From Sulfuriferula multivorans (lineage in GTDB: Bacteria > Pseudomonadota > Gammaproteobacteria > Burkholderiales > Sulfuriferulaceae): DNA of 64,000 nucleotides. Location: positions 1 to 64,000 of the forward strand of contig NZ_BGOW01000033.1 in assembly GCF_003851125.1 (NCBI RefSeq). Direction: 5' to 3'. The notes beneath the pieces were generated by a model that searched no databases, had not been told where the DNA came from, and saw only the letters and a list, made by a program, of their open reading frames with translations. Every line of letters starts with the position of its first letter. Position 1 is the stretch's first letter. A program made the translations under genes and the position numbers. Shown here one piece after another: positions 44,687-54,226 of the stretch.

Positions 44687-45196
44687 TTGGACAATAAGGT
44701 TTTCAATGTGCTGTTCCTGTGTACCGGCAATTCAGCGCGGTCAATTCTGGCCGAGGCTTTGTTGAATCGCTTGGGAAACGGACGTTTTCATGCCTCCAGT
44801 GCGGGCAGTCACCCCGGTGGGACAGTGAATCCATTTGCCCTCGAACTGTTGGAAAAAAGCGGCTTGCCAGTGGCAGATTTGCGCAGCAAGTCGTGGGATG
44901 AATTTACGCTGCCCGGTACACCGGTGTTCGATTTCGTCTTTACTGTGTGCGATAACGCTGCCGGGGAGGTATGCCCGGTCTGGCCGGGTCAGCCGATGAC
45001 GGCGCATTGGGGGATTGAAGACCCGGCAGCCGTAGACGGCAGCGATGACGTCAAGCGCAAGGCGTTCCACACGGCGTATACGCAACTCAATCGCCGGCTG
45101 TCCATATTCACCTGTTTGCCGATCGCCAAGCTGGATGCCTTGTCACTGAAACACGCGCTGGATGATATTGGCCATTTACGTGAGCGCGGCGAATAA
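44687..45196 (+). CDS. arsC: Low-molecular-weight arsenate reductase (first copy)
   Basis: The 169-residue phosphatase-fold protein has the CX5R loop C12-TGNSA-R18. It belongs to the group with Ala in place of the second loop Cys. VCDNAAGEVCPVWPGQPMTAHWG carries further Cys and the catalytic Asp region. It should reduce arsenate. The TTG at 44687 is chosen because AAGGAG lies 7 bases upstream; the longer frame from 44612 overlaps arsR. Confidence 0.85.
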   Translation: MDNKVFNVLFLCTGNSARSILAEALLNRLGNGRFHASSAGSHPGGTVNPFALELLEKSGLPVADLRSKSWDEFTLPGTPVFDFVFTVCDNAAGEVCPVWPGQPMTAHWGIEDPAAVDGSDDVKRKAFHTAYTQLNRRLSIFTCLPIAKLDALSLKHALDDIGHLRERGE

Positions 45197-45231
45197 TATG
45201 AAGCGTGACAAGCATAACAACCTGAAGGGCT

Positions 45232-46194
45232 GTGATGTTTGAGGCATTGGCCGACTGGCTAGTGTATGACCTGGGCGGCATGCAGGGTAGCGCGCTGGGG
45301 GATGCGCTGCATTTCTTCGTCATGGATGTGACCAAGATACTGGTGTTGCTCACGCTGGTGATTTACCTGATGGGGCTGCTGCGCGCATTGCTCAAACCCG
45401 AGCGTGTGCGTGAATTCGTGCGCAAGCGCTCGAATCTGTCGGCGCGGTTTACGGCAGTGGGGCTGGGCGCAGTGACACCGTTTTGCTCGTGTTCCTCGGT
45501 GCCGCTGTTCATCGGTTTTGTCGAGGCGGGCATCCCGCTGGGGGTGACGCTATCGTTTCTGATCGCGAGCCCGATGATCAATGAAGTCGCCGTGGTGGTA
45601 CTGGCATCGGCCATCGGCTGGAAGTTCACCGCCTTGTATGTGGTGACGGGCCTGACGGTGGCGCTGATCGGCGGCTTCGTGCTGGAGCGTTTCAAGCCCG
45701 AGCGCTGGGTAGAAGACTATGTGTGGAAAATCCACATGGGCGAGGCGGCCCAGATTGAACCGGATAATTCGCTGGCTGCGCGCCACGTCTACGCCATGGG
45801 TCAGGTGCGCGAGATTGTTGGACGCATCTGGAAATATGTGCTGATCGGGGTCGGCGTGGGCGCGCTGATTCACGGCTTTGTACCGGCGGATTTTGTCGTC
45901 AAGGTCGCGGGCGGCGGCGGGGCATTGTCGGTACTGGCTGCCGTGTTGATCGGTGTGCCGCTGTATTCCGATGCGGTCGGCATTATCCCGATTGCCGAAG
46001 TGCTGCTGCACAAGGGGGTGCCCATCGGTACCGTGCTGGCGTTCATGATGGCGGTCACGGCGCTGTCGTTTCCGGAAATGATCATTTTGCGCAAGGTCGT
46101 GAAGTGGCCGCTGCTGGCGTTGTTTGCCGGCTATCTGGCGCTGGCGTTCTGGGTCGTGGGTGTGTCGTTTAATTTTTTAAGAGGTGTGTTATGA
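45232..46194 (+). CDS. Permease, DUF318/ArsP type
   Basis: The 320-residue protein has about 8-10 hydrophobic helices and the family motif TPFCSCSSVPLFIGF with two closely spaced Cys, repeated as SPMINEVAVV and VPLYSDAVG. Related ArsP proteins export trivalent organoarsenicals. Its position in an ars operon supports a metalloid efflux role. It overlaps the next gene by 4 bases. Confidence 0.85.
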   Translation: MMFEALADWLVYDLGGMQGSALGDALHFFVMDVTKILVLLTLVIYLMGLLRALLKPERVREFVRKRSNLSARFTAVGLGAVTPFCSCSSVPLFIGFVEAGIPLGVTLSFLIASPMINEVAVVVLASAIGWKFTALYVVTGLTVALIGGFVLERFKPERWVEDYVWKIHMGEAAQIEPDNSLAARHVYAMGQVREIVGRIWKYVLIGVGVGALIHGFVPADFVVKVAGGGGALSVLAAVLIGVPLYSDAVGIIPIAEVLLHKGVPIGTVLAFMMAVTALSFPEMIILRKVVKWPLLALFAGYLALAFWVVGVSFNFLRGVL

Positions 46195-46499
46195 GCAATA
46201 CAGAACTGCATCCGTCCATTGTGGCGCTGGTGTCGCTGGCGGCCAATGTGGCCGCCAATCATCCCGGTCAGGGTCTGTGCCAGCTGGACAAACTCAAGCA
46301 ATACGGCGTCAGCGCCGAACAGATTGATCTGGTGGTGGACATCGCCCGTCATATCCGCGACGAAGCGGGTACCAAACTGGACGAACGTTTCGACGCCGAA
46401 CTGGCAGCGCGCACGTCTGCTGTGCGCACCCCGCTGACCATCCCGGTAGTGGCAGCAGCGTGCTGCACGCCGACGCCTTCTGGCAAATCCTGCTGTTAA
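46191..46499 (+). CDS. AhpD-like small protein with Cys-rich tail
   Basis: The 102-residue protein has a helical core (SIVALVSLAANVAANHPGQGLCQL, AEQIDLVVDIARHIRDEAG) that resembles the carboxymuconolactone decarboxylase/AhpD fold but lacks the CxxC active site. Its C-terminus ends AACCTPTPSGKSCC, two Cys pairs suited to binding arsenite. It is coupled by ATGA to the permease and followed by a thioredoxin-like gene. A metallochaperone role is inferred only. Confidence 0.65.
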   Translation: MSNTELHPSIVALVSLAANVAANHPGQGLCQLDKLKQYGVSAEQIDLVVDIARHIRDEAGTKLDERFDAELAARTSAVRTPLTIPVVAAACCTPTPSGKSCC

Positions 46500-46512
46500 T
46501 CGAGGTTGGATC

Positions 46513-46743
46513 ATGAAAAATATCAAGGTACTCGGCACCGGCTGTGCCAATTGCACTGCCACGCTCAAGCTGATTGAACAGGTGGCGGCCGCCCGAGGCG
46601 CAGCAATCGAGCTGGAAAAGGTCGAAGACATCGCCCGGATTCTGGGTTATGGCGTGATGTCCACGCCCGGTGTGATGATCGATGGAAAAATCGTGCATGC
46701 CGGTGGCGTGCCCGCTAAATCAACTGTGGAAGGCTGGCTATGA
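46513..46743 (+). CDS. Small thioredoxin-like protein (TM0996 type)
   Basis: The 76-residue redox protein has CANC at 11-14 and a cis-Pro in STPGVMIDG. This family often pairs with DUF318 permeases. It could reduce the permease or the arsenate reductase whose gene overlaps its end by 4 bases. Confidence 0.88.
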   Translation: MKNIKVLGTGCANCTATLKLIEQVAAARGAAIELEKVEDIARILGYGVMSTPGVMIDGKIVHAGGVPAKSTVEGWL

Positions 46744-47147
46744 GCAAGAAAACCGTTTTGATTTTGTGTACCGGCAATTCCTGTCGCAGCCAGATGGCAG
46801 AAGCGTTGGTGAATCACGATCTGGGTGACGCAGTGCATGCGATCTCCGCAGGCACGCGGCCCCAGCCGAAAGTGGCCGATGGTGCGATTGCCGCGCTGCA
46901 GGATCTGGGTATTGCGACTGACGGCCTGTACCCCAAGGATGTGGATGCGGTCATGAACGAGGCGATTGATCTGGTGATTACCGTGTGCGACAACGCCAAG
47001 GAAGCATGCCCGGTATTCCCGCGCGCCATTCCCAGCGTGCACATGCCGTTTCACGATCCGCACGGCGAACCGCTGGAGAGCTTCATGCGCGTGCGCGATG
47101 AAATCCGCGCCAAGCTGGTGGCAGAAGTCGCACGGCGTTTGGGATAA
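46740..47147 (+). CDS. arsC: Thioredoxin-coupled arsenate reductase ArsC (second copy)
   Basis: The 135-residue LMW-phosphatase-fold enzyme has CTGNSCR at 10-16 (Cys10 nucleophile, Cys15, Arg16) and VCDNAKEACPVFP with the other redox Cys of the Staphylococcus-type mechanism. It reduces arsenate with thioredoxin; the upstream small thioredoxin-like protein is a possible donor. It overlaps that gene (ATGA) and lies 6 bases before arsB. Confidence 0.92.
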   Translation: MSKKTVLILCTGNSCRSQMAEALVNHDLGDAVHAISAGTRPQPKVADGAIAALQDLGIATDGLYPKDVDAVMNEAIDLVITVCDNAKEACPVFPRAIPSVHMPFHDPHGEPLESFMRVRDEIRAKLVAEVARRLG

Positions 47148-47153
47148 GCAGCC

Positions 47154-48467
47154 ATGCTGGTTGCGCTGCTTATTTTTCTGGTGACGCTGGCCCTTGTCAT
47201 CCGCCAGCCCAAAGGCCTGGGCATCGGCACTGCGGCCTGGCTGGGGGCGGGGGCGGCGCTGCTGGCGGGTACGGTATCGCTGACCGACATTCCCACCGTC
47301 TGGCACATTGTCTGGGATGCCACCTTCACGCTGATAGCGCTGATCCTGATTTCGCTGATCCTCGATGCGGCGGGATTTTTCGAGTGGTCGGCGCTGCATG
47401 TGGCGCGTTGGGCGCAGGGATCGGGCCGGGCGCTGTTTGTGCTGATTGTGCTGCTGGGCAGCGTGATTGCGGCACTGTTTGCAAATGACGGTGCAGTGTT
47501 AATTCTGACGCCACTGGTCGTCGAAATGCTGCGCGCGCTGCGCTTTTCGCCGCCTGCGATGCTGGCGTTCGTGATGGCGGCGGGGTTTGTATCGGATTCG
47601 GCCAGCCTGCCCTTCAAGATTTCCAATCTGGTCAATATCGTTGCCGCCAACTACGCAGGCATAGGCTTTGCCGATTACGCGGCGGTGATGGGGGTGGTCA
47701 ACCTGGTATCGGTCGCGGCTTCGTTGCTGGTGCTGGCCTGGTATTTCCGCCGCGATGTGCCACCCGCTTACGATGCTGCCCAGCTTGCTGATCCCGCGGG
47801 CGTGATTCGCGACCCGTTTGTATTTCGCGCCGGTTGGGTGGTCTTGCCCAGTTTGCTGGTGGGCTATTTTCTGTCGCAACGCTGGGGCGTGCCGACCTCG
47901 CTGATTACCGGGGCAGGCGCCTTGTTATTGATGCTTGCCGCAGGCCGTGAGCATCTGCTCAGGCGTCAACCCAACGCGGTCATCCCGGTATGGACTATCC
48001 TGCGCGGGGCGCCTTGGCAGGTGGTGGTTTTTTCGCTGGGCATGTATCTGGTGGTATATGGTCTGGGCGACCACGGTCTGACCGCAGGCCTGTCCCATGC
48101 ACTGGAATGGCTGGCAAGTTATGGCCTCACCGCAGCCACGCTGGGCACGGGCTTCATGATGGCGGCACTGTCGGCACTGATGAACAATATGCCCGCGGTA
48201 CTGGCCGGCAGCCTCGCCGTGGCGCATGCGCAGGTCGATCCGGCGATACGCGAGGCGATGGTTTATGCCAACATCGTCGGCTGCGATCTCGGCCCCAAGA
48301 TCACCCCCATCGGCAGCCTCGCCACCCTGCTGTGGCTGCATGTGCTGGCGCAGCGGGGCATGACGATAGGCTGGGGGCAGTATTTCCGCATTGGCATCGT
48401 ACTCACCGTGCCGGTACTGTTCGCCACGCTGTTTGCGCTGGCGGGCTGGCTGAGTTTTTTGCGTTAA
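47154..48467 (+). CDS. arsB: Arsenite efflux permease ArsB
   Basis: The 437-residue protein has about 12 hydrophobic helices and ArsB landmarks [34 protein letters not shown] and [10 protein letters not shown] plus [18 protein letters not shown]. It exports arsenite across the inner membrane. No ArsA ATPase is present. It closes the ars operon. Confidence 0.95.
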   Translation: MLVALLIFLVTLALVIRQPKGLGIGTAAWLGAGAALLAGTVSLTDIPTVWHIVWDATFTLIALILISLILDAAGFFEWSALHVARWAQGSGRALFVLIVLLGSVIAALFANDGAVLILTPLVVEMLRALRFSPPAMLAFVMAAGFVSDSASLPFKISNLVNIVAANYAGIGFADYAAVMGVVNLVSVAASLLVLAWYFRRDVPPAYDAAQLADPAGVIRDPFVFRAGWVVLPSLLVGYFLSQRWGVPTSLITGAGALLLMLAAGREHLLRRQPNAVIPVWTILRGAPWQVVVFSLGMYLVVYGLGDHGLTAGLSHALEWLASYGLTAATLGTGFMMAALSALMNNMPAVLAGSLAVAHAQVDPAIREAMVYANIVGCDLGPKITPIGSLATLLWLHVLAQRGMTIGWGQYFRIGIVLTVPVLFATLFALAGWLSFLR

Positions 48468-48494
48468 ACCCGCGCTTCACGCTATCCTTGCAAC

Positions 48495-48878
48495 ATGGGA
48501 TTGAACGCTTTTGTTGCTATTGGAGTGGGCGCGGCGCTGGGTGCATGGCTGCGCTGGGGGCTGGGGCTGTGGCTGAACCCGCTGTTTCCCACGTTGCCGA
48601 TGGGTACGCTGGCGGCTAATTTGCTGGGCGGTTATCTGATCGGGCTGGCGATGGCTTTTTTCGCCAGCTATACCGGGCTGGCGCCGGAAGCACGGCTGCT
48701 GGTGATTACCGGATTTCTGGGCGGATTGACCACGTTCTCCACTTTTTCTGCCGAGATATTCACGCTGCTCTCGCGCCAGCAATGGGGCTGGGGACTGACG
48801 TCGGTGTTCCTGCATCTGGTCGGCTCGGTGCTGATGACTGCGCTCGGCGTGCTCACCTTCAAATTTTTGAAAGCCTGA
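48495..48878 (+). CDS. crcB: Fluoride ion channel CrcB/Fluc
   Basis: The 127-residue four-helix protein forms dual-topology dimers that export fluoride. It has GAALGAWLRWGL, GTLAANLLGGYLIG with the conserved Asn, and GFLGGLTTFSTFSAE with the Phe-box. No fluoride riboswitch fits in the 27-base space upstream. It is followed by a DUF190 gene, a common pairing. Confidence 0.93.
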   Translation: MGLNAFVAIGVGAALGAWLRWGLGLWLNPLFPTLPMGTLAANLLGGYLIGLAMAFFASYTGLAPEARLLVITGFLGGLTTFSTFSAEIFTLLSRQQWGWGLTSVFLHLVGSVLMTALGVLTFKFLKA

Positions 48879-48882
48879 TGCC

Positions 48883-49197
48883 ATGCAAGACCACTGGCTG
48901 CGCCTCTATACTTCCGAAAAACAAAAACACGCCGGCAAGCCGCTGTATGAATGGCTGCTGGAAACCGCACGCAAGCAAGGTATCGCAGGCGGTACGGTAT
49001 TCCGGGCGACCGCCGGATTCGGCCGCCATGGCTTCACTGAGGAAGCCTTCTTCGAGCTGGCAGGCGAACTGCCGATGCTGGTGGAATTCATCGCCAGCGC
49101 GGAACAGGTCGAAGCGCTGCTGGCCCTCTGCACGCAGCAAAACCTGCGCCTGTTCTATACCCGCATCCCCATTACCCACGGCATCACCGGTTCCTGA
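48883..49197 (+). CDS. DUF190-family protein
   Basis: The 104-residue PII-like fold protein (YTSEKQKHAGKPLYEWLLE, GIAGGTVFRATAGFGRHG) is typical of small DUF190 proteins coded beside crcB. It may regulate the channel, perhaps by nucleotide binding, but function is unproven. It lies 4 bases after crcB and 5 before the exporter gene. Confidence 0.85.
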   Translation: MQDHWLRLYTSEKQKHAGKPLYEWLLETARKQGIAGGTVFRATAGFGRHGFTEEAFFELAGELPMLVEFIASAEQVEALLALCTQQNLRLFYTRIPITHGITGS

Positions 49198-49202
49198 AAG
49201 GC

Positions 49203-49961
49203 ATGACGTCTTACGCCGACCAGGGCATCCTGTTCGTCGCGTCTTTCGTCGCCAACTGGTTTTCTGCACTGTCCGGCGGAGGCGCGGGGCTGATCCAGTT
49301 TCCCATGCTGATTTTCCTCGGACTGCCCTTCGGCGTGGCGCTGGCCACGCATAAAGTTGCCAGTGTGGCGCTGGGGCTGGGTGCAACGATTCGTTACCTC
49401 AAGGGGAACCATCTGGAGCGGCGTTTTTCCCTGATCATCCTCGGGGCAGGCTTGCCCGGCGTGGTACTGGGGGCCGGCACCATCCTGCAGATATCGCCGC
49501 GCATTGCCATTTTTTTGCTGGGTGTGTTGACACTGGGCCTGGGGGTGTATTCGGTATTTAAACCGCGTCTGGGCATGGATTACGCACCGAAAAATCAGCA
49601 CGGTAGCGGGCTGCTGACTGGCATGTTCGGTCTGTTCGTAGTTGGCTTTCTGAATGGCTCGATCACTTCCGGTACCGGCTTGTTCCTGACCATCTGGCTG
49701 ATTCATCATTTCGGCCTCGATTACAAACGCGCCGTGGCTTACACACTGGTGCTGTGTGGTTTGGTCTGGAACGGTACCGGCGCCGTGGTGCTGGGCTATC
49801 TGGGCACGATCGCCTGGGGCTGGATGCCGGCGCTACTGGCGGGTTCGATTCTGGGTGGCTATTTCGGCAGCCACATTGCCATCAAAAAAGGCAATTTGTG
49901 GATCAAGCGTGCATTTGAAGTAATCACCATCCTCATTGGTCTCAAGCTGGTTCTGGGCTGA
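49203..49961 (+). CDS. TSUP (TauE/SafE) family membrane exporter
   Basis: The 252-residue protein has about 7-8 hydrophobic helices and the duplicated TSUP motif (NWFSALSGGGAGLIQFPML, then GFLNGSITSGTGLFLTIWL). TSUP proteins move sulfite, sulfonates or other organic anions. In this sulfur-oxidising context sulfite export is possible, but the substrate is not visible. Confidence 0.85.
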   Translation: MTSYADQGILFVASFVANWFSALSGGGAGLIQFPMLIFLGLPFGVALATHKVASVALGLGATIRYLKGNHLERRFSLIILGAGLPGVVLGAGTILQISPRIAIFLLGVLTLGLGVYSVFKPRLGMDYAPKNQHGSGLLTGMFGLFVVGFLNGSITSGTGLFLTIWLIHHFGLDYKRAVAYTLVLCGLVWNGTGAVVLGYLGTIAWGWMPALLAGSILGGYFGSHIAIKKGNLWIKRAFEVITILIGLKLVLG

Positions 49962-50049
49962 AACTGCGGCGGCTATCATATTCCGTAACAAAATAAACGC
50001 GGTACGGGGTCTATAGTGAGAATCGGTCAACGTGAATCACCTCCTCGCT

Positions 50050-51393
50050 ATGAAGCGTTTTTCCATTTTCATATTGCTGCTACTGGCATTGGGCTGGAGT
50101 GCGCCCGCCTGGGCCAGCGCGCCGGTGCTGCTGTTGAAGGTGGATGGCGCTATCGGCCCTGCCACTGCGGATTACGTGACACGCGGGCTGGAACACGCCG
50201 CCCGGGACGGTGCGCAGCTGGTGGTGTTGCAAATGGACACGCCGGGCGGGCTCGACACCGCCATGCGCCAGATTATCAAGGCGATTCTCGCCGCACCGGT
50301 GCCGGTGGCCAGTTATGTCGCGCCCAGCGGCGCGCGTGCCGCCAGCGCCGGCACCTACATCCTATACGCCAGCCAAATTGCGGCGATGGCGCCCGGTACC
50401 AATCTGGGCGCTGCCACTCCGGTGCAGATCGGCATGCCGGGGGCACGTGAAGTGCAAGGTGCTGGCGAAGGCGCCGGAAAATCCGCACAGACGTCCAAGG
50501 ATGCCATGGCGAAGAAGGCGACCAACGACGCAGTCGCCTACATCCGCGGCCTTGCCCAGTTGCGCGGACGTAATGCCCAGTGGGCAGAACAGGCAGTTCG
50601 TGAAGCGGCCAGCCTGCCTGCCGGAGAAGCACTCAAAATCGGGGTGATTGATTATGTGGCGCCAGACCTGCCGCAATTGCTCAAACAGATGGATGGCAAG
50701 CAGGTCAGCGTAATCGGTGGCGAGCGCACCCTGGCCACCGCCGGCGCACCCATCATCACTTACCAGGCCGATTGGCGCACGCGTTTCCTGGCGGTGATTA
50801 CCGATCCCAGCGTGGCACTGATTCTGCTCATGATCGGCGCATACGGCCTGTTTTTCGAATTTTTCAACCCCGGCTTTGTGGCCCCCGGTGTGCTGGGCGG
50901 CATCTGTTTGTTGCTGGCGTTGTATGCTTTCCAGCTGCTGCCGGTGAACTACGCCGGACTGATGCTGATTCTGCTGGGCATTGCATTCATGGTGGCGGAA
51001 GGGTTTGCGCCCAGTTTTGGCGTGCTCGGTATTGGCGGGGTAGCCGCTTTTGTGTTTGGCGCGGTGATATTGATTGACACCGAACAACCCGGATTTGGTA
51101 TCCCGGTTGGCTTGATAGTATCAATGGGGGTTATCAGCGCGATATTCATTGCAAGCCTGGCCGGCATGGCGCTAAAAGCGCGGCGCAGAACGGTGGTGAG
51201 CGGGGCCGAGCAACTGCTCGGCAGCGTCGGCGAGGTGGTTAAATGCAGCGAAGATATTTGCTGGGCGCGCGTTCACAGCGAATTGTGGCAGATCAAAAGC
51301 ACTAAAGTTCTGACTCCCGGCCAGCATATCCGGGTCACTGGCAGGGAAGGCCTGACGCTTATTGTCATGCCTCAATTTGAAAAAGGAGTCTGA
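50050..51393 (+). CDS. nfeD: NfeD-type membrane serine protease
   Basis: The protein of about 447 residues starts with a signal ([19 protein letters not shown]), followed by a ClpP-like protease domain with [11 protein letters not shown] and the nucleophile loop [12 protein letters not shown], and a Lys in [14 protein letters not shown] as catalytic partner. Four to five membrane helices and a C-terminal OB-fold NfeD domain (about 385-447) follow. Such proteins cleave slipin C-termini; the slipin gene follows by 2 bases. A GTG at 50032 is another possible start. Confidence 0.88.
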   Translation: MKRFSIFILLLLALGWSAPAWASAPVLLLKVDGAIGPATADYVTRGLEHAARDGAQLVVLQMDTPGGLDTAMRQIIKAILAAPVPVASYVAPSGARAASAGTYILYASQIAAMAPGTNLGAATPVQIGMPGAREVQGAGEGAGKSAQTSKDAMAKKATNDAVAYIRGLAQLRGRNAQWAEQAVREAASLPAGEALKIGVIDYVAPDLPQLLKQMDGKQVSVIGGERTLATAGAPIITYQADWRTRFLAVITDPSVALILLMIGAYGLFFEFFNPGFVAPGVLGGICLLLALYAFQLLPVNYAGLMLILLGIAFMVAEGFAPSFGVLGIGGVAAFVFGAVILIDTEQPGFGIPVGLIVSMGVISAIFIASLAGMALKARRRTVVSGAEQLLGSVGEVVKCSEDICWARVHSELWQIKSTKVLTPGQHIRVTGREGLTLIVMPQFEKGV

Positions 51394-51395
51394 GC

Positions 51396-52190
51396 ATGGA
51401 ATTCAGTTTCGGTTTTGGTGGTGTGTTCATCATCCTGATTGCGCTGGCGGTTTCGTCTATCCGTATCCTGCGCGAGTACGAGCGCGGCGTGGTGTTCCAG
51501 CTGGGGCGATTCTGGAAGGTGAAAGGGCCGGGGCTGGTGATTATCATCCCGGGGATTCAGCAAATGGTGCGGATAGAATTGCGCACCGTGGTGCACGAGA
51601 TCCCTCCCCAGGACGTAATCTCGCACGACAACGTCTCCATCAAGGTCGACGCGGTGCTTTACTTCCGCGTGGTGGATCCGGAAAAAGCCTTCATCCAGGT
51701 GGAGGATTATTTTTCCGCCACCAGCAAGCTCGCCCAGACCACCTTGCGCTCGGTGCTGGGCAAGCATGACCTGGATGAAATGCTGTCCGAGCGGGACAAG
51801 ATCAACACCGACATCCAGACGATACTCGATTCCCAGACCGAGGCCTGGGGGATCAAGGTCAGCGTGGTCGAGATCCGCAATATCGAACTCACCGAAGACA
51901 TGATTCGAGCCATCGCCAAACAGGCCGAGGCCGAGCGCGACCGCCGCTCCAAGGTCATCCACGCCGACGCCGAGTTCCAGGCATCGCAGACCTTGGTCAA
52001 TGCCGCCGCCATTCTGGCCTCCGCGCCGGGGGGCATGCAATTGCGCTATCTGCAGACCCTGGCCGAAATCGCCACGGAAAAGAATTCCACCATCGTTTTC
52101 CCGCTGCCCATCGATCTCATCAAGCCGTTCCTTGAGATCATGGAGAAAGCGGCCGGGAAAAGCATCATTAAGGACACGCCCGCCGCCTAG
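51396..52190 (+). CDS. Slipin (stomatin/prohibitin-like, SPFH domain)
   Basis: The 264-residue protein has an N-terminal membrane helix ([17 protein letters not shown]) and an SPFH domain ([65 protein letters not shown]). It should form membrane scaffolds. It directly follows nfeD, the known partner arrangement. Confidence 0.93.
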   Translation: MEFSFGFGGVFIILIALAVSSIRILREYERGVVFQLGRFWKVKGPGLVIIIPGIQQMVRIELRTVVHEIPPQDVISHDNVSIKVDAVLYFRVVDPEKAFIQVEDYFSATSKLAQTTLRSVLGKHDLDEMLSERDKINTDIQTILDSQTEAWGIKVSVVEIRNIELTEDMIRAIAKQAEAERDRRSKVIHADAEFQASQTLVNAAAILASAPGGMQLRYLQTLAEIATEKNSTIVFPLPIDLIKPFLEIMEKAAGKSIIKDTPAA

Positions 52191-52289
52191 GCCTGCCGGT
52201 CGCAGCGCCCGGCTTTGTCACCAAAAATTCATACAGCGTCCATCAGCTTGCTGGCGGTCGTGAAGCTGGCAACATTGACGGAGACTCAA

Positions 52290-53399
52290 GTGACCGAACC
52301 CCCATTTTTATTTCTGCCGCGTGAGTGTTTTCAGGCGCTGCTGGCTACGCTTGCCGGACAGGGTTTCCACTGCAAGGGGCCGCAACTGCATGATGGCAGC
52401 ATCGTGTATGCCGAGCTTGCAGAGGCGAGCCAGTTGCCGCGCGGCGTGCGCGACCGGCAGGCGCCGGGCGAATACCGCATCGAGACGGGCGCCGATGCGC
52501 GTTGTTTCGCCTGGGCGAATGGCGCGCAGGGATTGAAGCCGTATCTGTTCGCGCCGCAGGAAGTGCTGTGGCAGGCCGAACGCCACGCCGACCACACGCA
52601 ATTTCACGAAACCCTGCCGCAAGCCAGGCCCATCGCATTCATCGGTGCAAGAGCCTGCGACCTTGCGGCACTCGCCTTGCAGGACGCGCACTTTCTGCAG
52701 CAGGATTACGTTGATCCCTATTACGCCCGGCGCCGCGAAAACCTGTTCATTGTCGCGGTGGATTGCAGTCATCCCGCCGCGACCTGTTTCTGCGCCTCTA
52801 CCGGCGATGGGCCTGCGGCATCCGCCGGCTATGACATTGCACTGGCCGAACTGGAGGAAGGTTATGTGGCGCGCGCAGGCAGCGCGCGCGGGCAGGGCGT
52901 GCTCGAACAACTGGCGCTCGATCCGGCCAGTGCCGCGCAACAGGATAGCGCAACCCGACAACATCAGCAGGCGGTCAGCGCACAGACGCGACGGTTGCCC
53001 AGCCGCAATCTGCACGATGTCCTGTTCGCGCAACTGGAACACCCGCGCTGGGAGGAGGTGGCCGAGCGCTGCCTGTCCTGCGGCAACTGCACCTCGGTGT
53101 GTCCAACCTGTTTCTGCCACCATGAACTGGAACAACCGCAGCTGGACGGGACGCGCAGCGACCATGTGCGTGAGTGGGATTCGTGTTTCACGCAGGGGCA
53201 CAGCTACATTCACGGTATCGTGGTGCGCAGCGAGACAAAATTCCGTTATCGTCAATGGCTCACCCACAAGCTGGGCAGCTGGCACGAGCAGTACGGACGT
53301 TCCGGCTGCGTGGGGTGCGGCCGGTGTCTCACCTGGTGTCCGGTGGGCATTGATTTGACCGAGGAAGTTGCAGCAATTTGCGGGGATGCGAATGAATAA
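52290..53399 (+). CDS. hydB: Group 3b [NiFe] hydrogenase, beta (Fe-S) subunit
   Basis: The 369-residue electron-transfer subunit has two [4Fe-4S] motifs near its C-terminus: CLSCGNCTSVCPTCFC and CVGCGRCLTWCPVG. The N-terminal half (FIGARACDLAALALQD, AVDCSHPAATCFCAS) is of the AsrA/HydB type. It passes electrons between the gamma and delta subunits. The GTG at 52290 is chosen because GGAG lies 6 bases upstream; the open frame to 52215 has no similarity. First gene of hydBGDA; it overlaps hydG by 8 bases. Confidence 0.9.
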   Translation: MTEPPFLFLPRECFQALLATLAGQGFHCKGPQLHDGSIVYAELAEASQLPRGVRDRQAPGEYRIETGADARCFAWANGAQGLKPYLFAPQEVLWQAERHADHTQFHETLPQARPIAFIGARACDLAALALQDAHFLQQDYVDPYYARRRENLFIVAVDCSHPAATCFCASTGDGPAASAGYDIALAELEEGYVARAGSARGQGVLEQLALDPASAAQQDSATRQHQQAVSAQTRRLPSRNLHDVLFAQLEHPRWEEVAERCLSCGNCTSVCPTCFCHHELEQPQLDGTRSDHVREWDSCFTQGHSYIHGIVVRSETKFRYRQWLTHKLGSWHEQYGRSGCVGCGRCLTWCPVGIDLTEEVAAICGDANE

Positions 53400-54225
53400 C
53401 CCTTATCTGCCGTGGGAGGCGGAAGTCGTCGAGCGCGTTCAGGAGTCGGACAGCATCTTCACCCTGCGTCTGCGCCTGACCGACCCTGAGGCCAGAAACC
53501 ATTACCGCTTCGTCCCCGGACAGTTCAACATGGTGTATCTGTACGGGGTGGGTGAGGTGGCGATTTCCATCGTGTCCGATCCGGAAAGCGAGGCGCTGCT
53601 CGATCACACCATCCGTGCAGTGGGGCGCGTCACCCATGGGCTGGCCAAGCTGCAGGCGGGTGAGCGCGTCGGCATACGCGGTCCGTTCGGGCGCGGCTGG
53701 CCGATGCCGCTGGCGGAAGGCCGCGACGTGTTCATCGTCACCGGCGGTCTGGGCTGCGCGCCGGTGGTGGGCGTCATCAACTATGTCCTGGCGCGCCGCA
53801 CCCGCTTCGGGCGGGTATGTATCGTGCAGGGCGTGAAGCATGCAGAGGATATGATCTGGCGCGAACGCTATGCCGAGTGGAGTGCGCACCCGGATGTCCA
53901 GGTGCTGCTGGCGGCGGAACATGGCGGTGTTTTATGGCCGTGGCATGTTGGGCTGGCCACGGAGCTTTTCGACCAGGCCGTCATCGAGCCATCCAGAACA
54001 ATCGTGATGATGTGCGGGCCGGAAGGCATGATGCGCGCGGCGGCCAGGGGGCTGATGCAGCGCGGCATCGCGCCGGAAGAAATCTACCTCAGCATGGAGC
54101 GCAACATGCAGTGCGGCGTCGGCCACTGCGGCCACTGCCAGTTCGGCGGCAGCTTCATCTGCCGCAACGGCCCGGTGTATCGCTACAGCGAAGTACGGGA
54201 ATTGCTCGGCGTGAAAGGTTTCTGA
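53392..54225 (+). CDS. hydG: Group 3b [NiFe] hydrogenase, gamma (NAD(P)/FAD) subunit
   Basis: The 277-residue flavoprotein has FAD- and NAD(P)-binding ferredoxin-reductase domains (RFVPGQFNMVYLYGVGE, FIVTGGLGCAPVVGVI, MMCGPEGMM) and a C-terminal [2Fe-2S] motif in CGVGHCGHCQ then FIC. It exchanges electrons with NAD(P). The ATG at 53392 follows GGGG; an ATG at 53386 is also possible. One base separates it from hydD. Confidence 0.9.
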   Translation: MNNPYLPWEAEVVERVQESDSIFTLRLRLTDPEARNHYRFVPGQFNMVYLYGVGEVAISIVSDPESEALLDHTIRAVGRVTHGLAKLQAGERVGIRGPFGRGWPMPLAEGRDVFIVTGGLGCAPVVGVINYVLARRTRFGRVCIVQGVKHAEDMIWRERYAEWSAHPDVQVLLAAEHGGVLWPWHVGLATELFDQAVIEPSRTIVMMCGPEGMMRAAARGLMQRGIAPEEIYLSMERNMQCGVGHCGHCQFGGSFICRNGPVYRYSEVRELLGVKGF

Positions 54226-54226
54226 A

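Noticed and set aside
50035-50046. ATCACCTCCT, identical to the 3' end of 16S rRNA, just before nfeD
   Set aside because: It is an isolated 10-base match in a short leader with no rRNA context; probably chance.
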